A DNA stretch of 64,000 nucleotides from Anaeramoeba ignava (Eukaryota; Metamonada; Anaeramoebidae): the NCBI GenBank assembly GCA_028826165.1, contig JAPDFW010000092.1, forward strand, positions 186,001-250,000. The letters are read 5' to 3'. Made by a program: the position numbers and the translations under genes. A model generated the notes under the pieces. It was given only the letters and a program-made list of their open reading frames with translations. It was not told the DNA's origin and made no database searches. Shown in pieces: positions 47,041 through 60,800 of the stretch; positions within the stretch are counted from its first letter, which is position 1; every line of letters begins with the position of its first letter.

Positions 47041-49560
47041 TCATTTTTTCACCATTTCTTTGATATTAAACATTGCAAAGGAACCTAAATCAATGTTATT
47101 TTTTGCACAAGAATATTTTGTGTATACAAAATGTTTCAAAGATTTTTCAAGAAGAGAAGTTTGAGGTTGATTTTCATAATTAAGTAAAAATTTGTTTATA
47201 ATTTTTGAAACTTTTAAACGTTCTTCTTGATTAAATAAATGATTTAAATGTGATTTTTTTGGTTGAGAAAAAGCAATTAAACCTAAGACTTGTTCAATTT
47301 TTGAACTGTGGATATAATTATCCCAAATTTCTTTGTTTATAATTTTGTTTTGGTCATTTTGTGATTGAAGTTTTTTTTCATTTTTTTGGTTAAGTATTTT
47401 TAATTTTTCAGAATTAGGAATTTCTTTTGGAAGTATTTCTATATTTTGGTTGTGTAAATTTAATGATGCTAAATAAGGAAGAGATGATCGAGAAATGTTT
47501 AAATTATTAGATTGATGATTTATATTTTGAATTTGATTTTGATTTTGATTTTGAATATTTCGAATATTTTGAATATTTTGATTTCGAATATTTTGATTTC
47601 GATTTATATTTGAATTTGGATTTATATTTCTAATTTGAATTTGAACTACATTTTGAAGTATATTTGGGTTTATAAGTACATTTTGATTTATAAGTCTATT
47701 TTGATTTTGATTTTGATTTTGATTTTGATTTTGATTTTGATTTTGATTTTGATTTTGATTTTGATTTTGATTTTGATTTTGATTTTGATTTTGATTTTGA
47801 TTTTGATTTTGATTTTGATTTTGATTTTGATTTTGATTTTGATTTTTGATTTTGATTTTGATTTTGATTTTATTTTGATTTTTTGAATTTTGATTTGAAA
47901 TTTTTTGATTTTGATTTTATATTTTTCGATTTTGATTTTGATTTTGATTTTGATTTTGATTTTGATTTTGATTTTGATTTTGATTTTGATTTTGATTTTA
48001 TATTTTGATTTTGATTTAAATTTCGATTTTGATTTAAATTTTGATTTTGATTTATATTTTGATTTTGATTTTGATTTAAATTTTGATTTTGATTTTGATT
48101 TTGATTTTGATTTTGATTTATATTTTGATTTTGATTTTGATTTTGATTTTGATTTTGATTTTGATTTTGATTTTGATTTTGATTTCGATTTCGATTTTGA
48201 TTTTGATTTTGATTTTGATTTTGATTTTGATTTTGATTTTGATTTATATTTTGATTTTGATTTAAATTTCGATTTTGATTTAAATTTTGATTTTGATTTT
48301 GATTTAAATTTTGATTTTGATTTTGATTTTGATTTCGATTTCGATTTAAATTTTGATTTTGATTTCGATTTTTTGTTGGAGAATTTAATCGACTTGTTTT
48401 ATCTTTTTTGAAAGAAGGTAATTTATATTCCGATATTATTTTCTCTTTAAGTTTAGCTAAATTAGATCCTTTTGAAAGTAAACATTCAATATTCGAAGAA
48501 TTAGAATTAATAGATTCAACAAAATCTTGAGTTTTCAAAACAAGTAATAAATCTTGATTTTTTTCCAACAAACCAGAATAAATATTTTGAATTTTATCAA
48601 TTGCTTGATCAACTTTCCCATCCAATATCAAATTTGAAATATTCTTTCGATTTTGAATTAAATTAATCATTTTTTGGATATCAAATTTTTGCAAAGTTTG
48701 ATGACCCAAAACATCACATTCATTTGAAAAAGCAAGTAAAGTATTTGCAAAACCACGATTAATCAAATGAGAAAAAATCAAGTGATTTAAAGCAAGACTA
48801 ATAAAATGAGAATCATAAAAAACGGAATTGCGAATTTTTTCTTGATGATCCAAAAAATAACTTTCTATATCAAATTTAAAGGGAGATTTTCCAAAGTTGG
48901 CGGTTATAATTTCGCCTCTTGATCTTAATCCAACAATGGGATAAAGTTTTTGCTTAGTTTCAACTTGTTGAAATGCAGTTGGAAGAGAAATTCCATTTTT
49001 TGTATAAAATAAAACACGTGAAATGCAATTCAAACAGCAACCGATTATGTCGCCGGTTGAGTAAGTTGGCCCATAAATTTCGCCTCTTCCATTTGATTCA
49101 AAAATTTTTCCATCATCTCCATGATAACCAAGTGAATAATAATCCCAACCTGGCATTCTATTGAGGCTCACAGACTTCGCTGATACCCCAATTCCAATAT
49201 AATTTGTGTCGCCAGATGATACTACATTAATCTCAAAATAAAAAATTCCACAACTAATTGGAATTGGATTTTCTGTTCTTATTGACGCGATCTCAGAATC
49301 GTCTCTTCCTGTTAAATATGTTTGTTGATTTTCCATTTTATTTGTTGTTTTTTTTCCAGGAATTATCATCCTTAAAAGTCAGTCTTTTTATTTATCTGTT
49401 TTTTTGAGGGGTTTAAATACATACCAAATCCTGTATAAATTATTTTTAATCCGTCGTCTTCGATATCAATAAATTTATATTTATCTTGAATATTAAATTT
49501 ATGAGGTAATTTTGGATATTTATCAATCAAATATTCTTTGTATTCTGATTCCGTATTCAT
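47041..49560 (-). CDS. RANBP9: RanBP9/Gid1-like SPRY-LisH-CTLH-CRA protein
   Basis: Exon 1 49560-49425, exon 2 49308-47041; the join gives YTGFG-RDDSEIASIR, matching the family. SPRY domain: PIPISCGIFYFE, GIGVSAKSVSLNRMPGWD, GYHGDDGKIF, YGPTYSTGDIIGCC, FYTKNG, YPIVGLRS, ANFG. Then LisH (LNHLIFSHLINRGFANTLL), CTLH (ISNLILDGKVDQAIDKI) and, after a long Gln/Asn/Arg tract (about 48375-47530), a CRA part (IEQVLGLIAFSQPKKSHLNHL). In yeast and animals this subunit scaffolds the GID/CTLH ubiquitin ligase. Within the Q/N tract the frame changes at least once: near 47998 an extra T in GATTTTATA moves codons to Ser-Lys, and net length is one base over. The Q/N insertion between CTLH and CRA is unusual. 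Confidence 0.85.
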
Positions 49561-49664
49561 ATTTTAAAAAATACAAAATTAAAAAATTTCAAAATACAAA
49601 AAGAAAAAAAGAAAAAAGAAAAAATGAAAAAAATGAAAAAAATTTTTTCGCTTTTTTTATTTAA
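49561..49664. promoter_or_regulatory. T-rich leader of the RanBP9-like gene
   Basis: On the minus strand this 104-bp gap reads TTTTTTTCATTTTTTTCATTTTTTC and further T-rich sequence before the ATG at 49560. It must also hold the 3' end of the upstream BTB gene (stop at 49665). The TTTCATTTTT motif recurs before nearly all genes in the window. Confidence 0.45.
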
Positions 49665-52600
49665 TCAATTTAATTCAAATAATTCTCCATAAAATTCAAC
49701 TCCAGCTAAAACAAGGAAATTATGATGAGTTGAATTATATCCTGTTTGTAAAAGGCGAATATATCTGAAATCTTTATCCAAATTTTGAGTTATTCTCCAA
49801 GAACATGTTGCAAATTTTCCATCTAAAGAATCATCATTTCTATGTTGTCTTAAAACTTTCCAACTTTGTTTATCATTTGAACCTTGAATATCCCAATTTC
49901 TTAAAGTATCTGCTCTATAATTTCCTCCATGCATTAAAGTATAATAATTTAATGTAACTGTTCTGTTTTCTCCAAAATCAAAAATAACCCAAGAAGATGG
50001 AATATCCTTATAAATATATTAATTTTAATTTTAATTTTAATTTTAATTTTAATTTTAATTTTAATTTTAATTTTAATTTTAATTATAATTTTAATTTTAA
50101 TTATAATTTTAAATTTTAATTTTAATTTAAATTTTAATTTTTAATTTTAATTATAATTTTAATAATTTTAATTTTAAATTTAATTATAATTTTAATATTA
50201 ATTTTAATATTAATTTTAATTATAATTTTTAATATTAATTATAATTATAATTTTAATTTTAAATTTAATTTTAATATTAATTTTTAATTATAATTATAAT
50301 TTTAATTTTTTAATTTTATTTTAATTTTAATTTTAATTTTAATATTAATTTAAATTATTAATTTTAATTTTAATTATAATTTCAATCCTATACTCGAGTC
50401 CAAAATTGTGGTGTTGATCTACTTGTTAAATCTAATGGATCTCCTTTTTCAATTGATGAAGTAAAAATATGAAATCCAATAGTTTCATCTCTTGCTGGAT
50501 TTGAAAATGTATTTGTTAAAGAACGAGATCCAATATAAAAAATAATTCCATTAGTATCAAAATCACTTTGATAATCAAAACTAATTCCACATAAAGGTCT
50601 TGGTTGGAATCTATTTTTTTTTAAATAAATTTTATCCGAATTTTAATTTTGAATTTTAAATTTAATTTTAATTTTCATTTTGATTTTGATTTTGAATTTT
50701 AATTTTAATTTTAATTTTGATTTTGATTTTGAATTTTAATTTTAATTTTGATTTTGATTTTGATTTTAATTTTGATTTTTAAATTCATACTGTTTTATTT
50801 CATCTTCTAATGGAATTAAATTATTTTGAAGAATATCAATTCTTTTCACTAAAGATTCGATTATAATATCTTTTGGAGTATATGGATTTTGTCTAGCATG
50901 TTCAAAATCTTCATAATTTAAATAAGGATAATGAACCGAAACCTAATAATTATTAATTTTATTTATATTTATTTTAATTTTTCAATTAAATCTTCCAAAA
51001 AAAAAATAATATTTAATACCATTAATATTTTTGCTTCTTCTTCATTTATATTTGGATGATTTTTTATATATTGACAAATTGTATAATAAACAGTACTTTC
51101 AGATTTAACTCCCAAATGATCATGACTAATTAATTTCAAAAATATTTCATATGGCATCCAATTAAAGTTGCTTTGATCAAGAAAACAAAAATTTTTAGCA
51201 ATTAACTATATAATTTTATTTTTGATTTTGATATTGATTTTGATTTTTATTTTGATTTTGATTTTCAATTTTATTTTGATTTTTGATTTATATTTTGATT
51301 TTGAATTTTGATTTTGATTTTTATTTTGATTTTGATTTTGATTTTAATTTTAATTTTAATTTTTATTTTGATTTTTATTTTGATTTTAATTTTGATTTTG
51401 AATTTTATTTTGAATTTGATTTTGAATTTGATTTTTATTTTAATTTTGAATTTGATTTTGAATTTGATTTTGATTTTGATTTTGAATTATTTTGATTTTG
51501 ATTTTGATTTTGATTTTGGTTTTGATTTTGATTTTGATATTAATTTTGATTTTGATTTTGATTTTGATTTTGATTTTGAATTTGAATTTGATTTTGAATT
51601 TGATTTTGAATTGAATTTTTGGATTGAAAATTACATAAATGCATTTTGAAGTAACATCATCTGCATGATATTCAATTGATTTCGCAAGAACATCAAGTAC
51701 ATTATTTTTAGTTGTATGTTGTTTAATAAAAATACTAGCTGTTTGTTTTAATTCTGGAATAATAAATTGATCTGCCATTGCAAGTATTGGAATAGCAGTT
51801 TCTTGGGTAATTTCTGCATGTCCATCATACATAAAACGAACAACAGAAGGAAAAACCTAATATTTATATATTTATTTATATATTTATTTATATATTTATA
51901 TATTTATTTATATATTTATATATTTATTTATATATTTATTTATTTATTTATTTATATATTTATTTAGATATTTTTTGGATATTTATTTATATATTTATTT
52001 ATATATTTATTTATATATTTATTTATATATTTTTAGATATTTATTTATATATTTATTTTATATATTTTATTTATATATTTAATTATTTTATATATTTATT
52101 TATATATTTATATTTATATATTTTTATTTATTTATTTATTTATATATATTTATTTATTTATATATATTTATTTATATATTTATTTATATATTTATTTATA
52201 TATTTATTTATATATTTATTTATATATTTATTTATATATTTATTTATATATTTATTTATATATTTAATTATATATTTATTTATATATTTATTTATATATT
52301 TAATTATATATTTATTTATATATTTTTTGGATATTTTGAGTTGACAAAGATTTAAATCAAATCTCTAATTGATTATCTATAAATTTGATATGTTAAAAAT
52401 TTTATTCAGTTAATACATTTGCCGGATCAGAAAATTTAACTTCAATTCTTTTTTCATGTTTTTCTTTCATTTCAGAAAGTAACATTTTTTTGAAATATTT
52501 GGAACTGTTTGTTTTTGTTCTCTTTATTATTAAAGATATAACTGTATATGTATTATTGAATGATGAACGTAAATTACCTGTAAGAAAGAATAATTTTATG

Positions 52601-52762
52601 AAGAAAATATTCTTTTCCTTCAATTACAATTATTACATCATAAAAATCTGATTTTTGGAGATATTTTAAAAAACCTTTTCCAAAAAATTCATTTTGTTTA
52701 GGTGGATTTGGAAGAGTTTCATTTATTGGATATAATTTTTTAGTTGTAAATTTTGGATTCAT
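49665..52762 (-). CDS. BTB-BACK protein with discoidin (F5/8 C)-like C terminus
   Basis: Exons 52762-52578, 52504-52417, 51856-51635, 51205-51020, 50942-50791, 50610-50394 and 50006-49665 total 1392 bp, 463 residues. [67 protein letters not shown] and [18 protein letters not shown]; then a linker helix ([11 protein letters not shown]) and a beta-rich region ending [55 protein letters not shown], as in F5/8 type C-like domains fused to BTB proteins. Likely a cullin-3 adaptor (inference). The ATG at 52762 is chosen over 52816, which would add a pointless Phe-rich extension. Confidence 0.85.
50010..50385. repeat. AATTTT repeat, intron 6 of BTB-BACK gene
   Basis: About 370 bp of AATTTT units with ATTATAATTTT and AATATT variants, filling the intron between the last two exons. 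No coding signal. Confidence 0.85.
51211..51630. repeat. CAAAAT-type repeat, intron 3 of BTB-BACK gene
   Basis: Minus-strand CAAAAT/AAATTC repeat (ATTTTG on the plus strand) between the exon ending KCIY and the exon starting LIAKNF. Long apparent frames on both strands come from the repeat. Confidence 0.85.
51862..52335. repeat. TATTTATATATTTA array, intron 2 of BTB-BACK gene
   Basis: About 470 bp of ATTTATATATTT units; the cleanest block is 52165-52325 with a 12-bp period. It occupies intron 2 of the minus-strand gene. Confidence 0.88.
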
Positions 52763-53017
52763 ATAAATAATAAAAAGAAAAAAAGAAAAAAAGAAAAAAA
52801 TGAAAAAAAAAAACAAAATTTTTAAAATTTAGAGACAAATTATATCATCAAATACTTTTATTTTTCTTTTTTTTAATTCAATAACTTAATCATTTTAAAT
52901 TCAATTAACAAAAATGAAAGGAAAAGATTTAAAAGAAAAAGAACAAATTTTTTTATTTTTTTTCATTTTCATTTTTTAATTTTCATTTTTATTTTTTTTT
53001 TAAAAAGCAAAAAAAAA
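52763..53017. promoter_or_regulatory. Divergent promoter region between BTB-BACK gene and UBA1
   Basis: 255 bp between two divergent start codons. Towards UBA1 it carries TTTTTTTCATTTTCATTTTTTAATTTTCATTTTTA; towards the BTB gene the minus strand reads TTTTTTTTTCATTTTTTTC. Both sides share the TTTCATTTTT motif. Role inferred from position. Confidence 0.5.
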
Positions 53018-56000
53018 ATGGATAATAATATTATCAATCAAGAAGAAGAAGATCAATATTCAAGACAGTTATTAATGTTAGGAAAAGAAGCAATGCTTAA
53101 AATGGCTCAATCTAAAGTACTTTTAGTTGGTTTATCTGGACTTGGAGCTGAAATTGGTAAAATTATTTATTATTCTTTTTTTTTTTTAATTAAAACTAAA
53201 ATATTTTTTTATTGATTAAAATAAAATAAAAATAAAAATAAAAAAAAGCTAAAAATGTTATTCTTGCAAGAGTTAAAAAAATAACACTTTGGGATAAAGA
53301 ATTAACTCAAATTGAAGATCTAAGCGCAAATGTAAATATTTATTTTAATATTTATTTATATATTTATTCAAATATTTATTCTCAATATTTGTTCTCAATA
53401 TTTATTTTAATATTTATTTATATATTTATTTAAATATTTATTTTAATATTTATTTAAATATTTATTTATATATTTATTTTTAATATTCATTTCAAATTAG
53501 TTTTTTTTAACTGAAGAAGATATTGGAAAAAATCGAGTAGAAGTTTCTTATTCAAAATTTGCTGAATTAAATGAACATGTTCAAGTTGATTTTTCAACAA
53601 AAGAGCTTGATGAAGAATTTATAAAAGAATATACAGTTGTTGTTCTTTGTTCTCAACGATCTTTAACTGAAATATTTCGAATTGGAGATATTTGTCATAA
53701 AAATAATATTCAATTTATTGTTACAGATACACTTGGTGTTTTTGGATTTTGTTTTAATGATTTTGGAAAGGAATTTGTTGTTGCTGATCCAAAAGGAGAA
53801 CCACCACTAAAAACGATGATTGGTGAAATTACCAAAGTAATATCCAAAATAAATATTCAAAATAAATATCTAAAATATTCAAAATAAATATCCAAAATAA
53901 ATATTCAAAATAAATATTCAATATTCAAAAAAAAATATTAAAAATAAATATTCAAAATAAATATCTAAAATATTCAAAATAAATATCCAAAATAAATATT
54001 CAAAATAAATATTCAATATTCAAAAATAAATATTCAAAATAAATATCTAAAATAAATATTAAAAATATTAAAAATAAATATTCAAAATAAATATTAAAAA
54101 TAAATATCTAAAATAAATATCTTAAAATAAATATTCAAAAAAAATAAATATCTAAAATAAATATTCAAAAATAAAAAAAATAAATATTAAAAATAAATAT
54201 TAAAAATAAATATTCAAAATAAATACTAAAAATATCCAAAATAAATATTAAAAATATCTAAAATAAATATTCTAAATAAATATTAAATATCAAAAATAAA
54301 TATTAAAAATATCCAAAATAAATATTCAAAATAAATATTAAAAATATTAAAAATAAATATTCAAAATAAATACTCTAATTTTTAGGAAGAAAATGCAAAA
54401 GTTACAAATAACTTAGTTGCAAGACATGGTTTTGAAACAAGTAATTAAATTAAATTAAAAATTAATCTTAATAAATTAAATTAAATTAAAAATTAATCTT
54501 AATAAATTAAATTAAATTAAAAATTAATCTTAATAAATTAAATTAAATTAAAAATTAATCTTAATAAATTAAATTAAATTAAAAATTAATCTTAATAAAT
54601 TAAATTAAATTAAAAATTAATCTTAATAAATTAAATTAAATTAAAAATTAATCTTAATAAATTAAATTAAAAATTAATCTTAATAAATTAAATTAAATTA
54701 AAAATAATCTTAATAAATTAAATAAAAAGATGATCGAGTAATCTTTTCTGAAGTTCCAGGAATGACTGAACTTAATAACAAAAATTCGTAAAATTGAAGT
54801 CATTAATCCATTTGAATTTTTAATTGGAGATACAAAAGATTTCCATGATTATTCTTTCGAAGGCTCAGGAGGATATGCAACTCAAGTTATTACACCAATC
54901 AAAATGGATTTTGATTCAATAAAAGAATCAATTGAAAAACCAAAGTTTTTTATTTCTGATGACGCAAAAGAAAAAAGGCCGATTCAACTCCATTTAGGAT
55001 TCCAAGCAATATATCAATACATGGAAGAAAACAAACGCCAATTTTTAGAACCACACGCTGATAGCGTTGTTGAAGAAATCCTGAAAAAAATGGAAGAGAA
55101 AAATTCCACTTTTGAAACCAAAATAGAAATTGATAAAGAATTAATAACAAAATTAGTTTATTCCTCAACAGGAGAACTTTCCCCAATGTGCGCATTCTTT
55201 GGAGGAATTGTAGGACAAGAAGTGCTGAAAGCATGCTCAGCAAAATACACGCCTATCAATCAATGGATGTATTTCGATGCTATTGAATGCTTACCAAAAA
55301 ATTACTTGGAAATGCCTTTGGAGGAATTCAAATCGGATCAAAAAACACGATATTCAACACAAATCTCAGTTTTGGGGAAAAAAGTGGATCAAATGATTCA
55401 TGAACAGAAATATTTTATGGTGGGAGCAGGAGCTATTGGATGCGAAATGTTGAAAAATTGGGCAATGATCGGACTTGGAACAAGTGATAACGGCTTTATT
55501 CATTTGACAGATATGGACTCAATTGAAAGAAGTAACTTGAACAGGCAATTTTTGTTCAGACCGTGGGATATCAAGAAAATGAAATCTGAGGTGGCAACAA
55601 ACGCTGCAAAGAAGATGAATTCTGATCTCAATATCATTCCACATTCGGATCGAGTTGGACAAGAAACTGAGAAGTTTTATAACGATGACTTCTTTGAATC
55701 TTTAACAGGTGTTTGCAACGCATTGGATAATGTCGAGGCAAGGAAATATGTCGATTCAAGATGCGTGTTTTATCACAAACCTCTTCTTGAATCAGGAACA
55801 CTCGGACAAAAAGGAAACACTCAAGTCATAATCCCGAAATTGACGGTTTCTTATTCAGATAGTGTCGATGTCCCTGACACTTCAATACCTCTTTGCACAC
55901 TCCATAACTTCCCCAACAAGATAGAACACACAATAGAATGGGCAAGAGATCTTTTTGAAGGCCTGTTTCATAATGCACCACAAAATTTGGTTTCTTTTAT

Positions 56001-57174
56001 TTCTGATCCACTTTTTCTGTCAAATTTGGAAAAAAAACCAACACCTACAAAAATTGAGACTTTGGAGCAAATCATCGAAGATCTTGTCGATAATAAACCC
56101 GAGACTTACGAACAATGTGTGGAATGGGCACGAAATGTATTTGAAGATAATTTCCACAATATCATTCTTCAGTTACTTTTTATGTTCCCAAAAGATGCAA
56201 AAAATTCTTACGGTGATCCTTTTTGGCATGGAGAGAAAAGACCCCCAACAGAAGCAAAATTCGACATCAATAATAATGTTCATGTTGGATTTATTCTCAG
56301 CGCAGCAAACCTACGTGCTCAAATTTACGGGATTCCTAAGCAGAAAGATTTGGACAAAATTCGACAAATTATTCCAAATTCTGAAGTGAAAAAATTTTCT
56401 CCAAGAGATGGCTTTAAAGCATTAACCGATGATAAGGGAGAAGTAACCGAAATTGTTGACGAAACTCTTCAGGATGAGGATCGATATGAGATGCTTCTTA
56501 AAAAGCTTCCAGATCCAGAAAAATTCAAAGAAATTGAAATCAAAGTTCACAAATTTGAAAAGGATGATGATACTAATTTCCACATTGATTTTATCACTGC
56601 AGCCTCAACTATTCGTGCTATAAATTATGATATCGAACCAGTTGGCCGACTCGAGACAAAAGGAATTGCTGGTCGAATCATACCTGCAATTGCAACAACA
56701 ACGGCAAGTGTGACAGGATTAGTTTGTTTGGAGCTTTACAAGTTAATTCAAGAAGATAAAGTTTTAGAAGATTTCAAAAATGCATATTTTAATTTAGCTC
56801 TTCCTTATTTTGGATTTGCGAATCCAATCCAAAGTTTCAAGTATACCGGAAAAGGTGATCAAGAGTTCACAATTTGGGATCAATATAAAATTAAAGGAGA
56901 TTTAACTGTTCAACAACTTGAAGACTTTTTTGTTGAGAATCACAAAATTATTCCTACTATGATTAATGCTGGTAATAGTCTTATTTATAATGCTTATAAT
57001 CCAAGTCATAAAGAAAGAAAGAATCAAAAAATTACCGATTTATATCAATCCATTTCAAAAAAGCAACTATATCAAAATCAAAAGTATCTTTCTTTGAATG
57101 TTTTGTTTGATGATTCCGAAGCAAAAGAATCTATTGAAAATTCACCTATTGTTACTTTGATTTTACGAGATTAA
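53018..57174 (+). CDS. UBA1: Ubiquitin-activating enzyme E1
   Basis: Exons 53018-53156, 53249-53331, 53501-53836, 54386-54440 and 54730-57174, about 1,018 residues, the usual E1 length. It adenylates ubiquitin with ATP, holds it as a thioester and passes it to E2s. Order: inactive adenylation half ([27 protein letters not shown]), FCCH domain ([16 protein letters not shown] ... [10 protein letters not shown]), active adenylation half ([34 protein letters not shown]), catalytic Cys domain ([20 protein letters not shown], Cys near residue 593), C-terminal ubiquitin-fold domain ending ILRD. At 54780-54784 a run of five A shifts the frame in [14 protein letters not shown]; with four A the frame is open. 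As E1 is essential and single-copy in most protists, a consensus error is the simplest reading. A closely related E1 such as UBA6 is less likely. Confidence 0.93.
53845..54375. repeat. AATAAATATTCAAA array, intron 3 of UBA1
   Basis: About 530 bp of 10-11-bp units (AAATAAATATTC, AAATAAATATCT) between UBA1 exons 3 and 4. Related to, but distinct from, the unit in the GTPase introns. Confidence 0.85.
54442..54725. repeat. 31-bp tandem repeat, intron 4 of UBA1
   Basis: About nine head-to-tail copies of a 31-bp unit containing ATTAATCTTAATAAATTAAA, the last copies slightly shortened. Very little divergence between copies, so recent expansion. Confidence 0.88.
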
Positions 57175-57836
57175 AATCAAAATCCATTTAAAATTAAAAT
57201 TCATTTAAAATAAAAAAATTAAAATTAAAATTAAAATTAAAATTAAATCAAATTTAAAATTAAAATTAAAATTAAAATTAAAAATCCATTTAAAATTAAA
57301 ATTAAAATTAAAATTAAAATCAAAAATTAAAATTAAAATCAAAATTAAAATCAAAATTTAAAATTAAAATTAAAATCAAAATTAAAAATCAAAATCAAAA
57401 AATTAAAAATTAAAATTAAAATCAAAATTAAAAATTAAAATCAAAAATTAAAATTAAAAATTTAAAATCAAAATAAAATTAAAAATCAAAATCAAAATTA
57501 AAATTAAATCAAAATTAAAATTAAAATTAAAATTAAAATTAAAATTAAAATTAAAATTAAAATTAAAATCCAAAATTAAAATTAAAATCCATTTATAAAA
57601 TTAAAATTAAAATTAAAATTAAAATTAAAATTAAATTTAAAATTAAAATTAAAATTAAAATTAAAATTAAAATTAAAATTAAAATTAAAATTAAAATTAA
57701 AATTAAAATTAAAATTAAAATCCATTTATAAAATTAAAATTCAAATCAAAATTAAAATTAAAATTAAAATTAAAATTAAAATTCAAAATTTTTTTTCTTT
57801 TTTTCATTTTTCATTTTTTTCTTTCTTCTTTTTCAA
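57175..57836. repeat. AAATTA repeat spacer between UBA1 and the CH/PH-like gene
   Basis: About 600 bp of AAAATT units, with AAATCC and AAATCA variants, then a T-rich leader (TTTTTTCTTTTTTTCATTTTTCATTTTTTTC) before the ATG at 57837. No gene seen. Confidence 0.85.
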
Positions 57837-60800
57837 ATGAAGAAATTAATCAATAAATGGATTCAAACAATTCTTAAAGAAAAAATTTCAAAAAATCAAC
57901 TTCAATTTTCAATTCAAATTTGCCAATTATTACAATCAATTAATCCTAAAATTCAATTTCCTTTATTTTTGTAAATTAAAATTTTAAAATTTAAAATTTA
58001 AAATTTTTATTCATTTTTATTTTTATTATTTTTTAATAGCAATTCACGAATTATTAATTATACAAATTTTGTTTCTTTTTTGAATAAACTCGATATTCAA
58101 TTTAAAACAAAAGCAAATATTCAACAATTATTAAAAAATCAAGAAATAATTTATTCTTTTTTGAAAGAAATTTATGATCATTATTCCCAAAAAAATATCT
58201 TAAAAAAAACAAATTTCATTAATGCTTATTTATGCAAAAATGATGGAAAATATATTCAAGAAGGAATTTTCATCATTTCAGACCAAAATTCAAATTTACA
58301 TTTCTTTTCAACTCAAAAATTCCAAAAATTCATTTCTTCAGAAAAAATTATCAACAAAATTCAAATCAAAATTCAAAAATACAAAAATACAAACCAAATT
58401 CCAATAATCATCTTCTTAGAACTCAAAAAAGGAATAACTTTTTTTTCATCAAATCAATTTTTTAGAAAATTTACTGAAAAAAATATTTCATTCATTTTAA
58501 AAGAAAAAAACATCATTTCCCAAAAAATTCACCATTTGATATTCACAATCAATTTGGCAATCAAGAAAAGGATGAGAACCTTAATTATTTTATGTTTGAA
58601 AATGTTTTGTTTGCCAATATTTTTGATTTTTCATCAAATGCTTTAGTTGATTCAATTAAAAATAATCCTTACTTTAAATTTTCAGTTCAATATTTTGATG
58701 AAGAAGGAAAACAAATTCAACAAGGAATTATAGAAATTGATAATGAAACAATGAAATTGATAGATAGTTCTGGAAATGAAATTATTAGTGAAAATATTAA
58801 CGATACAAAAGTAACCAACAAAAAAAAAACAAAAAGAATTATTCAAATCAATTTTCTTCTAAATTTCTTTTTCTATTTTTTCTTTTTTTTGATAAAAAAA
58901 ACCCAAAATTTAAATCAAGATCATTTTTAATGCTCATCAAGAAATTTTGTTTATGAAATGCAAAAATATGTTTACTATTATCATCCAAAAAACTCTATTT
59001 AATATTTTTTCCAGAACAATTTCAGAAAAATCAAAAAACTTTCAAGAAATAGAAACAGAATTAGAAAAGGAAAAGGAAATTAAGCATCAACAAAAAGATC
59101 AGAAATTGTTAAAAAATTTTATGTTTACTGAAGGAAACCAATTCGTGAAAATGAATCGGGGATTAATCTCAAACAAAATAATCAACTTGATTCAAAAGGC
59201 ATTTTCAACAGAAAATTTCCAAATGGAAGCAAAATTGGTTCAAATCGATTATTTGGAGACTAATTGTTCAATAGTATTAGGATCAACACATATATCTATG
59301 ATTATGTATTCGCAAGGACACACAGAAAAAAAATATTCTTGGCATTTTGGAGTGAATATTTTTGTGGATGATTCAAAATTTATTGTCAAATTGGTTGTTT
59401 CAAATCGAGCATTTTATATTCGTTTTCCAGATTATAAAAAAATGATTGTGTTTGTTTATGTTGTTTTGCTCAAAAATAAATATCACGGTCTTCATCCAGA
59501 AAACTGGAGAATTTCTGGAGAAATTTTAGATCAAAATCAAGAAATTGAATGTGTTGCTTTGACTTGCAAAAATAAAGGGAATGTTTCCTTTTTAATCTCC
59601 ATTTCTTCTGATGATTTTGCAAATGAAAGCGCATTGCTTGAAATGGATTCGGAACAAGTTTCTTTTTTTTTCAAAAAGCATCAAAAACAACAAGTTTATT
59701 TTTGGAAAGAAATATTGTTTGAAATTATGATTGATCAAGATTCTCATGTTTTGTTGTTAAATATTGAATCCGAGATACTTTTCATTAACGCTTTTTCCTT
59801 AATAAAAACGCTTTTAGTGATGAGATGTTTCAATTTATTTTCAGTTATGCACAAAGAAGAAGCTCCGAAATTAAAGACAACACAATTTTTTACAGAAGAT
59901 GAATTAAAATTTGAAGGATTACTTAATTATGAATATTTTGAATACAAACCAGATCCAATTTTAGAAGAAATCAATTTAAATGAAAATGAAAATACAAATG
60001 AAAATGAAAATGAAAATGAAAATACAATTAATATTGAGAAATATTTTAATATGCAAAGAAATGAAAAAATTATCACAATTATTGATCCAGATTATGTCAT
60101 TTATAAGAGTGAACTGCAAGATAAAATTTTTAAGATTAATGATAACAAAAAGGAGGAACAAAATCTTTTGGAATTCCGGAAAGAAAGCTTATACAAATAC
60201 CATTTAAAAGAAACATTAGATTACGGACAAGATCTTCATATCGAAAAATTATGTTTTGAAGTTTTGCTAATGAATGAGTTCCAAGAATGTGTTGATTCTT
60301 TGAAAATATTTTTGTTAGAGAAATATTGCATGATCAAAAGAAAAAACCAACAAGTTGCATATCAATATAATCAATACATGAAGATTTTAGTATTGGAGGA
60401 AAATTTTGGAGATTCCATCTTCTTTTTAAATGAAATTTATCACATCAAAATTAAATTTTATTCTTTAAAACAAAAAAAGCTTTTTGAAGATGGACTTTCA
60501 AACAGAATTTCTTCAAAAATGCCGTACAAACAAAAAAAAAATGAACCAGTATTTACTTGTTTTATTCGCACATTTATAATTCCAGTTCAGGTGTTTTTAA
60601 CACTAGGAAGCCACTGGATTGAAATTGAGCTTTCATTCAAAAAATTCTATATTTATTATTTCTCAATCGAATCAACCAAAACTCTAGAAAACAAAATTTC
60701 ACTTATTTTGCACAAGAATTTGTTTAGAATTGTGCTAGAATTTGAAAGTGAGGAATCTGCAAGGCAATGTTATCATGAAATCAAAAGGAAAAAATCGCAG

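Noticed and set aside
46961-47164. Plus-strand ORF of 67 residues
   Set aside because: Antisense to the CRA end of the RanBP9-like gene.
49372-49424. Direct continuation of the RanBP9-like first exon to a stop near 49372, as a small separate protein
   Set aside because: A GT donor at 49424 and an AG before 49308 join two halves of the SPRY domain in frame and match the family.
59976-60207. Small ORFs in other frames of the large PH-like gene
   Set aside because: Shadows of a 1,175-residue open frame with normal amino acid composition.
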